This document shows, one piece after another, positions 16,684 to 26,812 of a stretch of DNA of 64,000 nucleotides. The stretch is from Erythrobacter sp. (GTDB taxonomy: Bacteria > Pseudomonadota > Alphaproteobacteria > Sphingomonadales > Sphingomonadaceae), in NCBI GenBank assembly GCA_023653115.1, contig JAMNXO010000008.1, positions 1 through 64,000 on the forward strand, given 5' to 3'. The position numbers and the translations under genes are program-made. How positions within the stretch are numbered: position 1 is the stretch's first letter; every line of letters begins with the position of its first letter. The notes under the pieces are model-generated. The model had not been told where the DNA came from. It saw only the letters and a list, made by a program, of their open reading frames with translations, and searched no databases.

Positions 16684-19005
16684 ATGCCGATGCGCCAGAA
16701 GGAATTGCGCCTTGCCCTTGTCTGCTACGGCGGCGTCAGCCTTGCGGTGTATATGCACGGCATCACCAAGGAAATCTGGCACCTTGCGCGGGCGAGCCGG
16801 GCGTTTCACCTGCCCGACCCCACCCCGGTTGACGGCGTGGCCGAGGCCTATCGCAGCTTCCTTGCCGAAATCGAGCGGGATCACGGCTACCGCCTGCGGG
16901 TGCTGCCTGACGTTCTGACCGGGGCGAGCGCGGGCGGGATCAACGCCGTGTTCCTCGCGCAGGCCATCCATGCCGGCCACAGCCTCGAACCGCTCACCGA
17001 TCTGTGGCTGGAAAACGCCGATGTCAGCGAGCTCACCGATCCCGAGGCCGAGCCGATCTGGCGCTATGCCAAGCTGTGGGCGCAGCCGATTGCCGAATGG
17101 TTCCTGAGCCGTCCGGGCAATGCGGTGAGCGAGACCGTCTCGCCTGAAACCCGCGCCGAGGTGCGGCACAAGGTTTCGCGCTTTGTGCGCGGGCGCTGGT
17201 TCAGCCCGCCCTTCTCCGGCGCGCGGTTCTCGGCGATGCTCTACGAGGCCTTCATGAAAATGGCGGATGAAGGCGACGGCCTGCCGTTGCTGCCACCGGG
17301 CTATCCGATCGACCTGGCTGTGACAGCGACCGATTTTCGCGGACACCCCCAGGCGCTGCGGCTGAATTCGCCCCCGCAGGTCGAGGAGATGGAGCACCGC
17401 CTACCGATCAATTTCCGCGCAAGGGTTGCCAATGATCCGCCGCAGCCGCTGGCCAATCCGCTTGAACTGGTGCTGGCTGCGCGCGCGACCGCGAGCTTTC
17501 CGGGAGCATTTCCGCCGCTGACGATCAACGAGATCGACAATCTTGGCATGAGCGAAGGCCACAACTGGGCCACCCGCGAGCGGTTTCTGGAACGGATCAT
17601 GCCGGTCCACGCCGCCGCTGGCACGCTCGACAATGTCGCGCTGATTGACGGGGCGGTGCTGGTTAACGCACCGTTCGGCGCGGCGAGCGCGGCGCTGCAT
17701 GGCCGTCCGGCGCAGCGCGAGGTGGACCGGCGCTTCGTCTATATCGACCCGCGCCCCGATGCGAGCGGCATGGTCCCCGGTCGCAAGGAGCGCGAAATCG
17801 GCTTTCTCGGCGCGATCTTCGGTTCGCTTTCCAGCATCCCGCGCGAACAGCCGATCCGCGACGATCTGGAGCGGATTGACCAGCAATCGCGCGATGCCGG
17901 CCGGCTCAAACGGATCATCATGGATCTGCAGCCCGATATCGACCGTGCGGTGGAAAAGCTGTTCGGCTTCACCTTCCTGCTCGATCGCCCCAGCCCCAAG
18001 CGACTGGCGGGTTGGCGCGCGAAGGCGCAGCAGGCCGCAGCCGAGCGGGCGGGCTATGCCTTCGGGGCCTATGCGCTGGCGAAGTTCGATGCGATCCTCG
18101 ATCAGCTGGCGGGCCTGACCTTGCGGGCCGCGCGAACACCCGCGATCGATCCGGCCCCGCTGGCCGAGGCGTTCCGCGGTGCATTGGCAGCGCGCGGATT
18201 AAGCCAGCTGACCGATACGCATGGCGGGGCCAATCCGGCGGCCATCGCGTTCTTCCGCGCGCATGACACAGCCTTCCGCATCCGCCGCCTGCAATTGCTG
18301 GCGCGCAAGCTGTCACGCGACTGGGAGCTGGATCCCGATATCCCCGAAGCCGCGCTCAATCAGGCGCGCGACCGGCTCTATGCGATCCTCGCGCTGTATC
18401 ACCGCGCGGACGAAGACGTGATGCAATCGGCGCAGTTCGCCCAGCTGGCGCGCCGCGCGCGCGAAGCGCCGGGCGCGGTGCTCGATTTCCTCGCCGCCGA
18501 GCGCCTGCTGCCAACCACCGATCTCGCCGCAGAGCAGCTGCTCATCACCGCGCTGGAGGAGATGCCCAAGACGCTCAAGCGGCGGATGCTGCTGACCTAT
18601 CTCGGCTTTCCGTTCTACGACGTCGCCACCTTCCCGCTGTCGCGGCGCGAGGGGCTCGATGAGTTCAACCCGGTGCGGATCGACCGCATCTCGCCCGAAG
18701 ATGCGCGTTCAATCCGCGATGGCGGCACGGCGGCGACCTTGCGCGGGATCGAGTTCTACAATTTCGGCGCCTTCTTCAGCCGCGATTATCGCGAGAACGA
18801 TTACCTGTGGGGGCGCCTGCACGGGGCCGAGCGGATGATCGATCTGGTCGCCTCAACCGCCGGCGGGGCCGTGCCCGAAGCGCGCATCCGCGCAGCCAAG
18901 CGCGCGGTGTTTCTCGCGGTGCTGGAGGAAGAGGAAATCACCGGACGATGCCAGCGCGGACTGGTCGAGCAGATCCGCGGCGAAGTGCACGAGCGGATGG
19001 GCTAG
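16684..19005 (+). CDS. Large patatin-like phospholipase (DUF3376-type)
   Basis: The 773-aa protein has an N-terminal patatin domain: the oxyanion region CYGGVSLAVYMHG (14-26), the nucleophile in TGASAGGINAVF (Ser82), and the catalytic-dyad aspartate in LIDGAVLVNAPFG (about residue 320). The remaining 400 residues are helical and match the long C-terminal part of DUF3376 patatin-like proteins. It should hydrolyse lipid acyl esters; no signal peptide is visible, so a cytoplasmic or membrane-peripheral place is likely. ATG 16684 is used; the in-frame ATG at 16690 or TTG at 16654 are alternatives, and none has a clear ribosome binding site. Confidence 0.85.
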   Translation: MPMRQKELRLALVCYGGVSLAVYMHGITKEIWHLARASRAFHLPDPTPVDGVAEAYRSFLAEIERDHGYRLRVLPDVLTGASAGGINAVFLAQAIHAGHSLEPLTDLWLENADVSELTDPEAEPIWRYAKLWAQPIAEWFLSRPGNAVSETVSPETRAEVRHKVSRFVRGRWFSPPFSGARFSAMLYEAFMKMADEGDGLPLLPPGYPIDLAVTATDFRGHPQALRLNSPPQVEEMEHRLPINFRARVANDPPQPLANPLELVLAARATASFPGAFPPLTINEIDNLGMSEGHNWATRERFLERIMPVHAAAGTLDNVALIDGAVLVNAPFGAASAALHGRPAQREVDRRFVYIDPRPDASGMVPGRKEREIGFLGAIFGSLSSIPREQPIRDDLERIDQQSRDAGRLKRIIMDLQPDIDRAVEKLFGFTFLLDRPSPKRLAGWRAKAQQAAAERAGYAFGAYALAKFDAILDQLAGLTLRAARTPAIDPAPLAEAFRGALAARGLSQLTDTHGGANPAAIAFFRAHDTAFRIRRLQLLARKLSRDWELDPDIPEAALNQARDRLYAILALYHRADEDVMQSAQFAQLARRAREAPGAVLDFLAAERLLPTTDLAAEQLLITALEEMPKTLKRRMLLTYLGFPFYDVATFPLSRREGLDEFNPVRIDRISPEDARSIRDGGTAATLRGIEFYNFGAFFSRDYRENDYLWGRLHGAERMIDLVASTAGGAVPEARIRAAKRAVFLAVLEEEEITGRCQRGLVEQIRGEVHERMG

Positions 19006-19016
19006 GCGCTTACCCG

Positions 19017-19311
19017 CTAACTTTGGGGCGCAAAGAACAACAGCAGCCGGTTGAAGCGCGCCGGCACCCGCATGGTGCGCTCCCACATGGCCGGAGATGT
19101 GGTGTTGCGGTTGACCACATCCTCGATCAGCGCGCCCGCATCATCATAGCCCGGCGCAGCAATCCGCCGCTATATCGAGCGGGGCGGAGGAGTTGAGCCC
19201 GGGGAAATTGCCATGCTGGCGCGCCGGATCATAATCCAGCGCCAGAGCCGCGCGCCGCGCCGCCCACGGCTCTTTCAGGAAATCGTCGATGATGAGGAGC
19301 GATGGCAGCAC
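19017..19311 (-). pseudogene. Broken DUF6445-like (2OG oxygenase-type) gene
   Basis: Two fragments on the minus strand look like the two ends of one protein. The first begins at a GTG (19311) and reads LLIIDDFLKEPWAARRAALA, then a NFPGLNS motif, before a stop near 19150. In another frame the second fragment, including DVVNRNTTSPAMWERTM and a final RFNRLLLFFAPQS, ends at the stop 19017-19019. These resemble the N- and C-termini of DUF6445-type proteins (usually about 210-230 aa); roughly 100 central residues are missing and the frame is shifted. The gene starts 11 bases after the dnaJ stop, as if it once followed dnaJ. Confidence 0.6.
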
Positions 19312-19321
19312 GGCGCGGCCA

Positions 19322-20476
19322 TCAGCTCCCGAACACATCCTTGAGCTTGTCGAAGAAGCCGCGCGTTTCGGGGCATTCGTCGCCGGTTTCGGTCGAGCGG
19401 AATTCCTCGAGCAGTTCCTTCTGGCGGCGCGATAGCTTGGTGGGGGTTTCCACCACGATCTCCGCCACCAGACCACCCCGACCGCGCCCCTGCAGCACCG
19501 GCATCCCGGCCCCGCGCACACGCAGCTGCTTGCCCGACTGGATACCCGCCGGAATGTCGAGCCGGTTGGTCGATCCGTCGAGATCGGGGATCTCCACACA
19601 GCCGCCGAGTGAGGCGGTGGTGAAACTCACCGGCACGCGCGTGAGCAGCGTGGTGCCCTCGCGTTCGAACACGCGGTGCTGCTGGACGTGGAGGAAAATA
19701 TAGAGATCGCCCGGAGGCGCGCCGCGCTGGCCCGCCTCGCCCTTGCCCGAAAGGCGGATGCGGGTGCCGGTATCGACGCCGGCAGGAATATCGACCTTGA
19801 GCGACTGCGGCCGGTCCACCCGCCCTTCGCCGCGGCATTCGCGGCACGGATCCTCGATCACGCTGCCGCGCCCGCTGCAGGTGGGGCATGGCCGCTCGAC
19901 CACGAACAGTCCCTGCTTGGCGCGCACGCTGCCCATACCGCCGCACAGGTTGCACTGGCGTTCCGAGGTGCCGGGTGTCGCACCGCTGCCATCGCAGGTT
20001 TCGCAGGCCTGCGAGACTTCGATCTCGATTTCGGTGCTCTTGCCGTGGAAGGCTTCTTCGAGGCTGACCTGCATATCATAGCGCAGGTCCGCCCCGCGCC
20101 GGTTCTGCTGGCGCGCCGCGCCGCCTCCGCCAAAGGCGCTGCCGAAGATCGTCTCGAAGATATCGCCGATATCGGCAAAATCGCCGCGCCCGCCGCCGAA
20201 GCCTCCGCCAAACGGGCCGCCGCCCCCGCCGCCGTTCATGCCTTGGGTAAAGGCCTCGTGGCCGTAGCGATCATAGGCCGCGCGCTTCTGCGGGTCCTTG
20301 AGGCAGTCATAGGCCTCGTTGATTGCCTTGAACTTGGCTTCGCAGGTCGTATCGCCCGGATTGCGATCCGGGTGATATTTCATCGCGAGCTTGCGATAGG
20401 CGCTCTTGAGCGACGCGCCATCGGCATCGCGCGCGACTTCGAGCGTAGCGTAGTAATCAGTCTGGGCGCTGGACAT
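19322..20476 (-). CDS. dnaJ: Chaperone protein DnaJ
   Basis: DnaJ delivers unfolded clients to DnaK and stimulates its ATPase. The 384-aa type I protein has the J domain with HPD (35-37), a glycine/phenylalanine-rich linker (GMNGGGGGGPFGGGFGG), four zinc-finger repeats (CETCDGSG, CNLCGGMG, CPTCSGRG, CRECRGEG) and the C-terminal substrate-binding domains. It lies 91 bases downstream of dnaK on the same strand, separated by a stable stem-loop (20504-20547), and is expected to be cotranscribed from the RpoH-like dnaK promoter. A gene remnant follows directly downstream. Confidence 0.97.
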   Translation of the reverse strand: MSSAQTDYYATLEVARDADGASLKSAYRKLAMKYHPDRNPGDTTCEAKFKAINEAYDCLKDPQKRAAYDRYGHEAFTQGMNGGGGGGPFGGGFGGGRGDFADIGDIFETIFGSAFGGGGAARQQNRRGADLRYDMQVSLEEAFHGKSTEIEIEVSQACETCDGSGATPGTSERQCNLCGGMGSVRAKQGLFVVERPCPTCSGRGSVIEDPCRECRGEGRVDRPQSLKVDIPAGVDTGTRIRLSGKGEAGQRGAPPGDLYIFLHVQQHRVFEREGTTLLTRVPVSFTTASLGGCVEIPDLDGSTNRLDIPAGIQSGKQLRVRGAGMPVLQGRGRGGLVAEIVVETPTKLSRRQKELLEEFRSTETGDECPETRGFFDKLKDVFGS

Positions 20477-20503
20477 AAAGCTGACCTAATCCCCGTAACC
20501 AGA

Positions 20504-20547
20504 CGCCGCCGATATGCCGGAACGAAAAACCGGGCACATCGGCGGCG
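20504..20547 (-). other. Stem-loop between dnaK and dnaJ
   Basis: Arms 20504-20520 (CGCCGCCGATATGCCGG) and 20530-20547 pair over about 16 bases with one or two mismatches around a short A-rich loop. On the transcribed strand no U-run follows, so it is not a typical terminator. It may reduce read-through or protect the dnaK message end, giving less dnaJ than dnaK product. Inference from sequence. Confidence 0.5.
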
Positions 20548-20567
20548 CGCAAGGTGGCATCGGGGCC

Positions 20568-22490
<1,923 letters not shown>

Positions 22491-22581
22491 TTTTACCCCA
22501 TCCATCTGGACAATTGTTGGACGCCGCATTCGCGCTTCCCACAGGGCGGCAAAGCGCTTTGGCGGCTCGTTTGTGGAAGCG

Positions 22582-22609
22582 ATATAGGTGCGGTTTTGCT
22601 TGGCACAAG
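22582..22609 (-). promoter_or_regulatory. RpoH (sigma-32)-type heat-shock promoter of dnaK
   Basis: On the minus strand CTTG (22609-22606) is separated by 17 bases from CCTATAT (22588-22582). This fits the alphaproteobacterial RpoH pattern CTTG...CYTATNT closely. The resulting dnaK leader would be about 80-90 bases. The call rests on known RpoH consensus and position; no start-site data are available. Confidence 0.65.
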
Positions 22610-22657
22610 ACTTCGCAGCCCCTAGTTTTCGGCCATTCCATCAGGGAGCAACATCAC

Positions 22658-23167
22658 GTGAAAATCATTGCAGGATCACTTTCGGGCCTTGGCAGGGGTA
22701 TGCTGGCCGCCGGTTTGGCCGCCGCCACGCTCGGTCTGGCCGCCTGCGGCAGCGAGGCCGAGGCCCCGGCCGAAGCGGTCGCAGGACAGGTGCCGGGCCT
22801 CACGATCACCAACGCCCGCCTCGTCCTCGCGCCGGTCGCAGGCAATCCGGCGGCGGTCTATTTCGACATTGCCTATGAAGGCGAACAGGGCCTCACCATC
22901 CGCAAGGCCGATGTCGAAGGCGCCGGCATGACGATGATGCACGATTACGGCGAATATGATTTCAAGGTGCAGATGATGGAAGCGCTCCCTGTGGCGCTGA
23001 CCAAGGGTGCCAAGATCGAATTCAAGCCCGGCGGGCTGCACGTGATGGCAATGGAGCCGGCCGCCACCCTGAAGCCGGGCGACAAGGTCAAGGTCACGCT
23101 GACGATGTCGGGCGGCACCACGCAGGTGTTTGAGGCCGATGTGCGCGCGGCAGGCGAAGAACGCTGA
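22658..23167 (+). CDS. PCu(A)C-type periplasmic copper chaperone, lipoprotein
   Basis: The 169-aa protein starts at a GTG (22658) preceded by AGGGAG. Residues 1-30 form a lipoprotein signal with lipobox LAAC (Cys30). The mature part is a PCu(A)C/DUF461 domain: early strand ITNARLVLAP, then a Met/His-rich segment (MTMMHDYGEYDFKVQMM) and the GGLHVMAM motif that supplies the second His-x-Met copper ligand. Such proteins carry Cu(I) to cytochrome oxidase or other cuproenzymes in the periplasm. It is divergent from dnaK; no Sco or oxidase genes are near. Confidence 0.85.
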   Translation: MKIIAGSLSGLGRGMLAAGLAAATLGLAACGSEAEAPAEAVAGQVPGLTITNARLVLAPVAGNPAAVYFDIAYEGEQGLTIRKADVEGAGMTMMHDYGEYDFKVQMMEALPVALTKGAKIEFKPGGLHVMAMEPAATLKPGDKVKVTLTMSGGTTQVFEADVRAAGEER

Positions 23168-23177
23168 GTGATCGGCT

Positions 23178-23250
23178 GACAGGACAGGGCGCATCGGGGT
23201 CGTTGCAGGGTCATGCAGCGCTCGTAGAGCCGTCATTATCCTGTCCTGTC
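23178..23250. repeat. Perfect 11-bp inverted repeat spanning a gene start
   Basis: GACAGGACAGG (23178-23188) and its exact reverse complement CCTGTCCTGTC (23240-23250) are separated by 51 bases. The right arm encodes part of the N-terminus of the next gene (codons for CPV). The motif is related to the GCGGACAGGACA sequence upstream of ppdK near 58946. Confidence 0.6.
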
Positions 23251-23727
23251 GGCGGCATCCGGGCGCTTACACCGGGCGAGATCGCGCTCGCCCGGAGCGT
23301 CTTTGGCGAAGCGATCGACTACACCCGCGTCACCATCCGGCGGCGCAAGTTCATGCCGTTCCACCCCCGCAGGGTGACGATGGCACCGATGGGGCACCTG
23401 CATTTCCATCCGCACGCCGAGCATTACTGCGACGATTTCGCCAACGCCCCGCTCCACCATCAAGGGCATTTCATTCACGAAATGGTGCACGTGTGGCAGG
23501 CGCAGACGCACGGCAAATGGCACCTGATGCTGCGCCGCCACCCGTGGTGCCGCTATGACTATGCGCTGAAGCCCGGTTGGAGCCTCGCGCAATACGGCCT
23601 TGAACAACAAGCAGAAATCGTGCGGCACGCGTTCATGCAGCGTCACCGCGCGATCATCCCCGGCGCGCCGCCGCGCAAGACCTATGATGCGATCCTCGAG
23701 ACGGCGTTCGGGCCGGAGAAGGCTTAA
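23203..23727 (+). CDS. Small HExxH protein (annotated elsewhere as vgr-related)
   Basis: The 174-aa protein has a clear zinc-metallopeptidase-like helix, FIHEMVHVWQ (His-Glu-x-x-His), preceded by LTPGEIALARSVFGEAIDY and followed by an alanine/glutamine helix with EQQAEIVRHAF, whose glutamate could be the third zinc ligand. Similar sphingomonad proteins are often labelled vgr-related, but no type VI secretion gene is near and I see no spike domain. No signal peptide is visible. The only in-frame start before the conserved region is a TTG at 23203; it lies inside an inverted repeat, so the true start is uncertain. It overlaps grpE by 4 bases at the 3' end. Confidence 0.65.
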   Translation: MQGHAALVEPSLSCPVGGIRALTPGEIALARSVFGEAIDYTRVTIRRRKFMPFHPRRVTMAPMGHLHFHPHAEHYCDDFANAPLHHQGHFIHEMVHVWQAQTHGKWHLMLRRHPWCRYDYALKPGWSLAQYGLEQQAEIVRHAFMQRHRAIIPGAPPRKTYDAILETAFGPEKA

Positions 23728-24299
23728 TCCGGCTTCTTCGCCACGGCGACCATTGCGGCGCGCAGCAGACGGTCCTTGATCATCCATCCGGCCTGCATTT
23801 CCTGCACGACTGTGCCCGGTTCATGGTCCGCCGAGGGCACCTCCAGCATCGCCTGATGCTGGTTGGGATCGAGCGGAAGGCCCATTGATGCGATGCGGGT
23901 GATGCCGTGGCTGGCAAACACCTTCTCCAGCTCACGCTGGGTCGCTTCAAGGCCGATCACGAGGCCTTTCATGCTGTCATCGGCCCGCAGGCTTTCAGGG
24001 ATTGCCTGGACTGCGCGGGCGAGATTGTCAGCCACGCTCAGGATGTCGCGGGCAAAGCCGGTTGCGGCGTAGGCACGGGCCTCGTCCTTCTCGCGCTCGA
24101 GCCGGCGGCGCACATTCTGCGTTTCGGCCTGGGCGTAGAGCACGTCCTGCTTGGCGGTTTCCAGATCGCGGCGCAGCGCTGCCAGCGCCTCGGCCACGGT
24201 GTCCACGCCCGCGTCGTCGCCCTTGTCGAGGAACTCCTCGGGCACACCGTTCAATTCGTCTTCGGCCGCTTGATCACGCGGCTTGTCGTTGTCGATCAT
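23724..24299 (-). CDS. grpE: Nucleotide exchange factor GrpE
   Basis: GrpE releases ADP from DnaK. The 191-aa protein has an acidic N-terminal extension, a long coiled-coil helix (about 38-100, including LYAQAETQNVRRRLEREKDE) and the C-terminal beta domain with NQHQAMLEVP and GTVVQEMQAGWMIKDRLLRAAMV. It follows hrcA after 16 bases on the same strand, so the two are cotranscribed, an arrangement common in alphaproteobacteria. It converges with the HExxH-protein gene with a 4-base overlap. Confidence 0.96.
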   Translation of the reverse strand: MIDNDKPRDQAAEDELNGVPEEFLDKGDDAGVDTVAEALAALRRDLETAKQDVLYAQAETQNVRRRLEREKDEARAYAATGFARDILSVADNLARAVQAIPESLRADDSMKGLVIGLEATQRELEKVFASHGITRIASMGLPLDPNQHQAMLEVPSADHEPGTVVQEMQAGWMIKDRLLRAAMVAVAKKPD

Positions 24300-24315
24300 G
24301 TCGTATTGCTTCCAT

Positions 24316-25359
24316 TCAAGCGATGAGCTTGCCCAGCGAACGGGCGGTCAAATCCACCATGGGGACAACCCGCGCGTAATTCAACCGCACAGGCCCGATC
24401 ACGCCCAGCACACCGACCACCCGGCCCTCGCGATCGCGATAGGGCGAAGCAATCACCGATGAGCCTGATAGCGCGAACAAACGGTTCTCCGAGCCGATGA
24501 AAATCCGCGTCGCCTCGGCTTCGCGCGCCGAATCGAGCAGCTCGGCCACTGATTGCTTGTTTTCCAGATCTTCGAGCAGCATCCGCACCCGTTCGATATC
24601 GCCCACGGCCGCCTCGTCGAGCAGATTGGCCGCGCCGCGCACAATCAGCACGGGCCGCGCGGCGGCATCCTCGCTCCACACCGCAAGGCCGCGCTCGACC
24701 AAATCGCGCGAGGCATCATCGAGCTGGGACCGGCCCGCGGAAATCTCCGAACGCATCGCCAGCGCTGCGTCAGCGAGCGTGCGGCCGGCGAGCCGCGCGG
24801 TGATGTAATTGCTCGCCTGATCAAGCGCGCTCGCGCTGATCGCGCCGCCAATATTGAGCACACGGTTTTCGACCCCGCCGTCCTCGCCCACCAGCACCGC
24901 GAGTGCCCGCCCCTGCCCCAGATCGACCAGACTGAACTGCGCAAGCCGTTGTTCGCGCGGAGCCACCAGCACCATCCCCGCCGCGCCCGAAAGGTCCGAC
25001 AGGATCGAAGACGCCTGCTTCAGGGCGGCTTCCAGCGGCCCGGCTTCGGCCAGGCGCGCTTCGATGGCGGCCTGTTCCTGCATCGTCGGCTCGGCGACCC
25101 GCATCATGCCGTCCACGAAAATGCGCAGGCCCGCGTCGGTCGGCAACCGCCCTGCGCTGGTATGCGGCGCGGCGAGCAGACCTGCCGTCTCCAGATCGGC
25201 GAGCACCGAACGGATCGAGGCCGGCGAAAGATTGAGCGTGCCATCTGCCGCCAGCGTCTTGGAGCCCACCGGCTGCCCGCTGTCGATATATTCCTCGACC
25301 ACGCGGCGGAAAATCTCGCGCGCACGGGAAGTCAGTTCGGTTACGGGAAGCGAGGTCAT
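24316..25359 (-). CDS. hrcA: Heat-inducible transcription repressor HrcA
   Basis: HrcA binds CIRCE elements and represses groESL-type heat-shock genes. The 347-aa chain has an N-terminal winged helix (ELTSRAREIFRRVVEEYIDS, then PVGSKTLA and SPASIRSVLADLE) followed by GAF-like and inserted dimerisation domains. The frame stays open for 207 codons upstream into the divergent rph gene, but ATG 25359 gives the family start. No CIRCE repeat occurs in the window, so its targets (probably groESL) are elsewhere. It forms an operon with grpE. Confidence 0.95.
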   Translation of the reverse strand: MTSLPVTELTSRAREIFRRVVEEYIDSGQPVGSKTLAADGTLNLSPASIRSVLADLETAGLLAAPHTSAGRLPTDAGLRIFVDGMMRVAEPTMQEQAAIEARLAEAGPLEAALKQASSILSDLSGAAGMVLVAPREQRLAQFSLVDLGQGRALAVLVGEDGGVENRVLNIGGAISASALDQASNYITARLAGRTLADAALAMRSEISAGRSQLDDASRDLVERGLAVWSEDAAARPVLIVRGAANLLDEAAVGDIERVRMLLEDLENKQSVAELLDSAREAEATRIFIGSENRLFALSGSSVIASPYRDREGRVVGVLGVIGPVRLNYARVVPMVDLTARSLGKLIA

Positions 25360-25366
25360 GAAGGGA

Positions 25367-25395
25367 TAGTTAACCACTATCGCCAACTTTCTCAA
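25367..25395 (-). promoter_or_regulatory. Possible sigma-70 promoter of hrcA-grpE
   Basis: On the minus strand TTGAGA (25395-25390) and TAACTA (25372-25367) are separated by 17 bases. The -10 box ends only 7 bases before the hrcA ATG, so the transcript could be leaderless or nearly so. Sequence-based guess. Confidence 0.35.
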
Positions 25396-25398
25396 ATT

Positions 25399-25430
25399 CC
25401 CTTCGCCTTGCGCTTGTCGAAGGGCTGCAC
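25399..25430. repeat. Single REP-like element between hrcA and rph
   Basis: One arm of the repeat family found at 7712-7802 and 31072-31163: CCCTTCG (25399-25405) pairs with CGAAGGG (25418-25424) and the core CGCTTGTCGAAGGGCTG is intact. It lies in the divergent promoter region, next to the hrcA -35 box. Confidence 0.75.
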
Positions 25431-25471
25431 TTTCTTCTAGCGCAGGCCGCACACAACAAAGGACACCTCCC

Positions 25472-26185
25472 ATGCGCCCATCCGGACGCGCGCCCGACGA
25501 GATGCGCGCTATCACGATCGAGACCGGTTTCACCCGCCACGCTGAAGGATCGGTGCTGATCGGCTTCGGCGATACCAAGGTGCTGTGCACCGCCAGCGTC
25601 GAACGCGGCGTGCCGCCGTGGCTTCGCGGCAAGGGCGAAGGCTGGGTGACGGGCGAGTATTCGATGCTCCCGCGCGCCACCCACACCCGCGGCGCACGCG
25701 AGGCAGCCAAGGGCAAGCAATCGGGCCGCACGCAGGAAATCCAGCGGCTCATCGGGCGGTCTTTGCGCGCTGTGGTGGATCTGCAAAAGCTCGGCGAGCG
25801 GCAGATTACGCTGGATTGCGATGTGATCCAGGCCGATGGCGGCACCCGCACGGCGGCGATTTCGGGCGCGTGGATTGCCCTGCGTCTGGCGGTGAACGGC
25901 CTGATGGCATCGGGCGATATCAAGCACGATCCGATCTCCGCGCAGGTGGCCGGCATCTCCTGCGGTATCTTCAAGGGCACGCCCGTGCTCGATCTCGATT
26001 ACGACGAGGATTCGAACGCCGAAGCCGATGGCAACTTCGTGTTGCTGTCAGGCGGCCAGATCGCCGAGGTGCAGGCCACCGCCGAAGGCGCGACCTATGA
26101 CGAGGAAGGCCTTCTGCGCCTCCTGCGCCTCGCCCGGATCGGCTGTGACCGCATCTTTGCGGCGCAGTTGGACGCGGTGAAGTGA
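25472..26185 (+). CDS. rph: Ribonuclease PH
   Basis: This phosphorolytic 3'-5' exoribonuclease trims tRNA precursors, releasing nucleoside diphosphates. The 237-aa chain begins [12 protein letters not shown] and shows the family motifs [33 protein letters not shown], the [16 protein letters not shown] phosphate-binding arginines and [13 protein letters not shown] near the C-terminus. It forms a hexameric ring in known members. The stop overlaps the GTG start of rdgB (GTGA), so the two are translationally coupled. Confidence 0.97.
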   Translation: MRPSGRAPDEMRAITIETGFTRHAEGSVLIGFGDTKVLCTASVERGVPPWLRGKGEGWVTGEYSMLPRATHTRGAREAAKGKQSGRTQEIQRLIGRSLRAVVDLQKLGERQITLDCDVIQADGGTRTAAISGAWIALRLAVNGLMASGDIKHDPISAQVAGISCGIFKGTPVLDLDYDEDSNAEADGNFVLLSGGQIAEVQATAEGATYDEEGLLRLLRLARIGCDRIFAAQLDAVK

Positions 26186-26811
26186 CACGGCGTCTCGGTT
26201 CGGGCTCCCTGGTGATTGCCACGCACAACGCTGGCAAGCTCAAGGAAATCGGCGCGCTGCTCGCCCCGTTTGGCATCAATTGCCTTTCGGCCGGGTCGCT
26301 CGGCCTGCCCGAACCGGACGAGACCGGCACCACCTTTGTCCAGAACGCGCTGATCAAGGCGCGCGCGGCGGCCGAGGCGTCGGGCATGGCGGCACTGGCG
26401 GATGACAGCGGGCTTAGCGTCGCGGCGTTGGATGGTCGGCCCGGGGTTTACACTGCGGACTGGGCCGAGCGGCAGTGGTTCGAAGGCGCACCGGGCCGCG
26501 ATTGGTATATGGCGATGGGCAAGGTCGAAGGGATGCTCGCTGAAAAGGGCGAGGCCATTGACCGTTCGGCCGCGTTCCATTGCGTGCTCGCTATCGCCTG
26601 GCCCGAGGGCGACTACGCGATTTACGAGGGCCGCTGCGATGGCAGCCTCACCTGGCCGCCGCGCGGCAAGATGGGTTTCGGTTATGATCCGGTGTTCGTT
26701 CCGGCCGGCGGCACCATGACGTTCGCCGAGATCACTCCGGAGGAAAAGCACGCGATCAGCCACCGCGCGGATGCCTTCGCCAAGCTGGTGGCGGAACAGT
26801 TCCCGCGCTGA
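26182..26811 (+). CDS. rdgB: dITP/XTP pyrophosphatase (RdgB/HAM1)
   Basis: RdgB removes non-canonical purine triphosphates (dITP, XTP) from the nucleotide pool. The 209-aa chain starts with a GTG, then [14 protein letters not shown] (the substrate-binding SHTxGK-like motif), [25 protein letters not shown] and the [20 protein letters not shown] motif followed by [11 protein letters not shown]. It overlaps rph by 4 bases. The 3' end lies one base from the stop of the convergent CAP-domain gene. Confidence 0.95.
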   Translation: MTRRLGSGSLVIATHNAGKLKEIGALLAPFGINCLSAGSLGLPEPDETGTTFVQNALIKARAAAEASGMAALADDSGLSVAALDGRPGVYTADWAERQWFEGAPGRDWYMAMGKVEGMLAEKGEAIDRSAAFHCVLAIAWPEGDYAIYEGRCDGSLTWPPRGKMGFGYDPVFVPAGGTMTFAEITPEEKHAISHRADAFAKLVAEQFPR

Positions 26812-26812
26812 G

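Noticed and set aside
23203..23727. vgr-related gene as part of a type VI secretion locus
   Set aside because: No other T6SS gene in the window and no VgrG spike domain in the protein.
22491..25471. CIRCE operator near hrcA or dnaK
   Set aside because: No TTAGCACTC-N9-GAGTGCTAA repeat in either gap.
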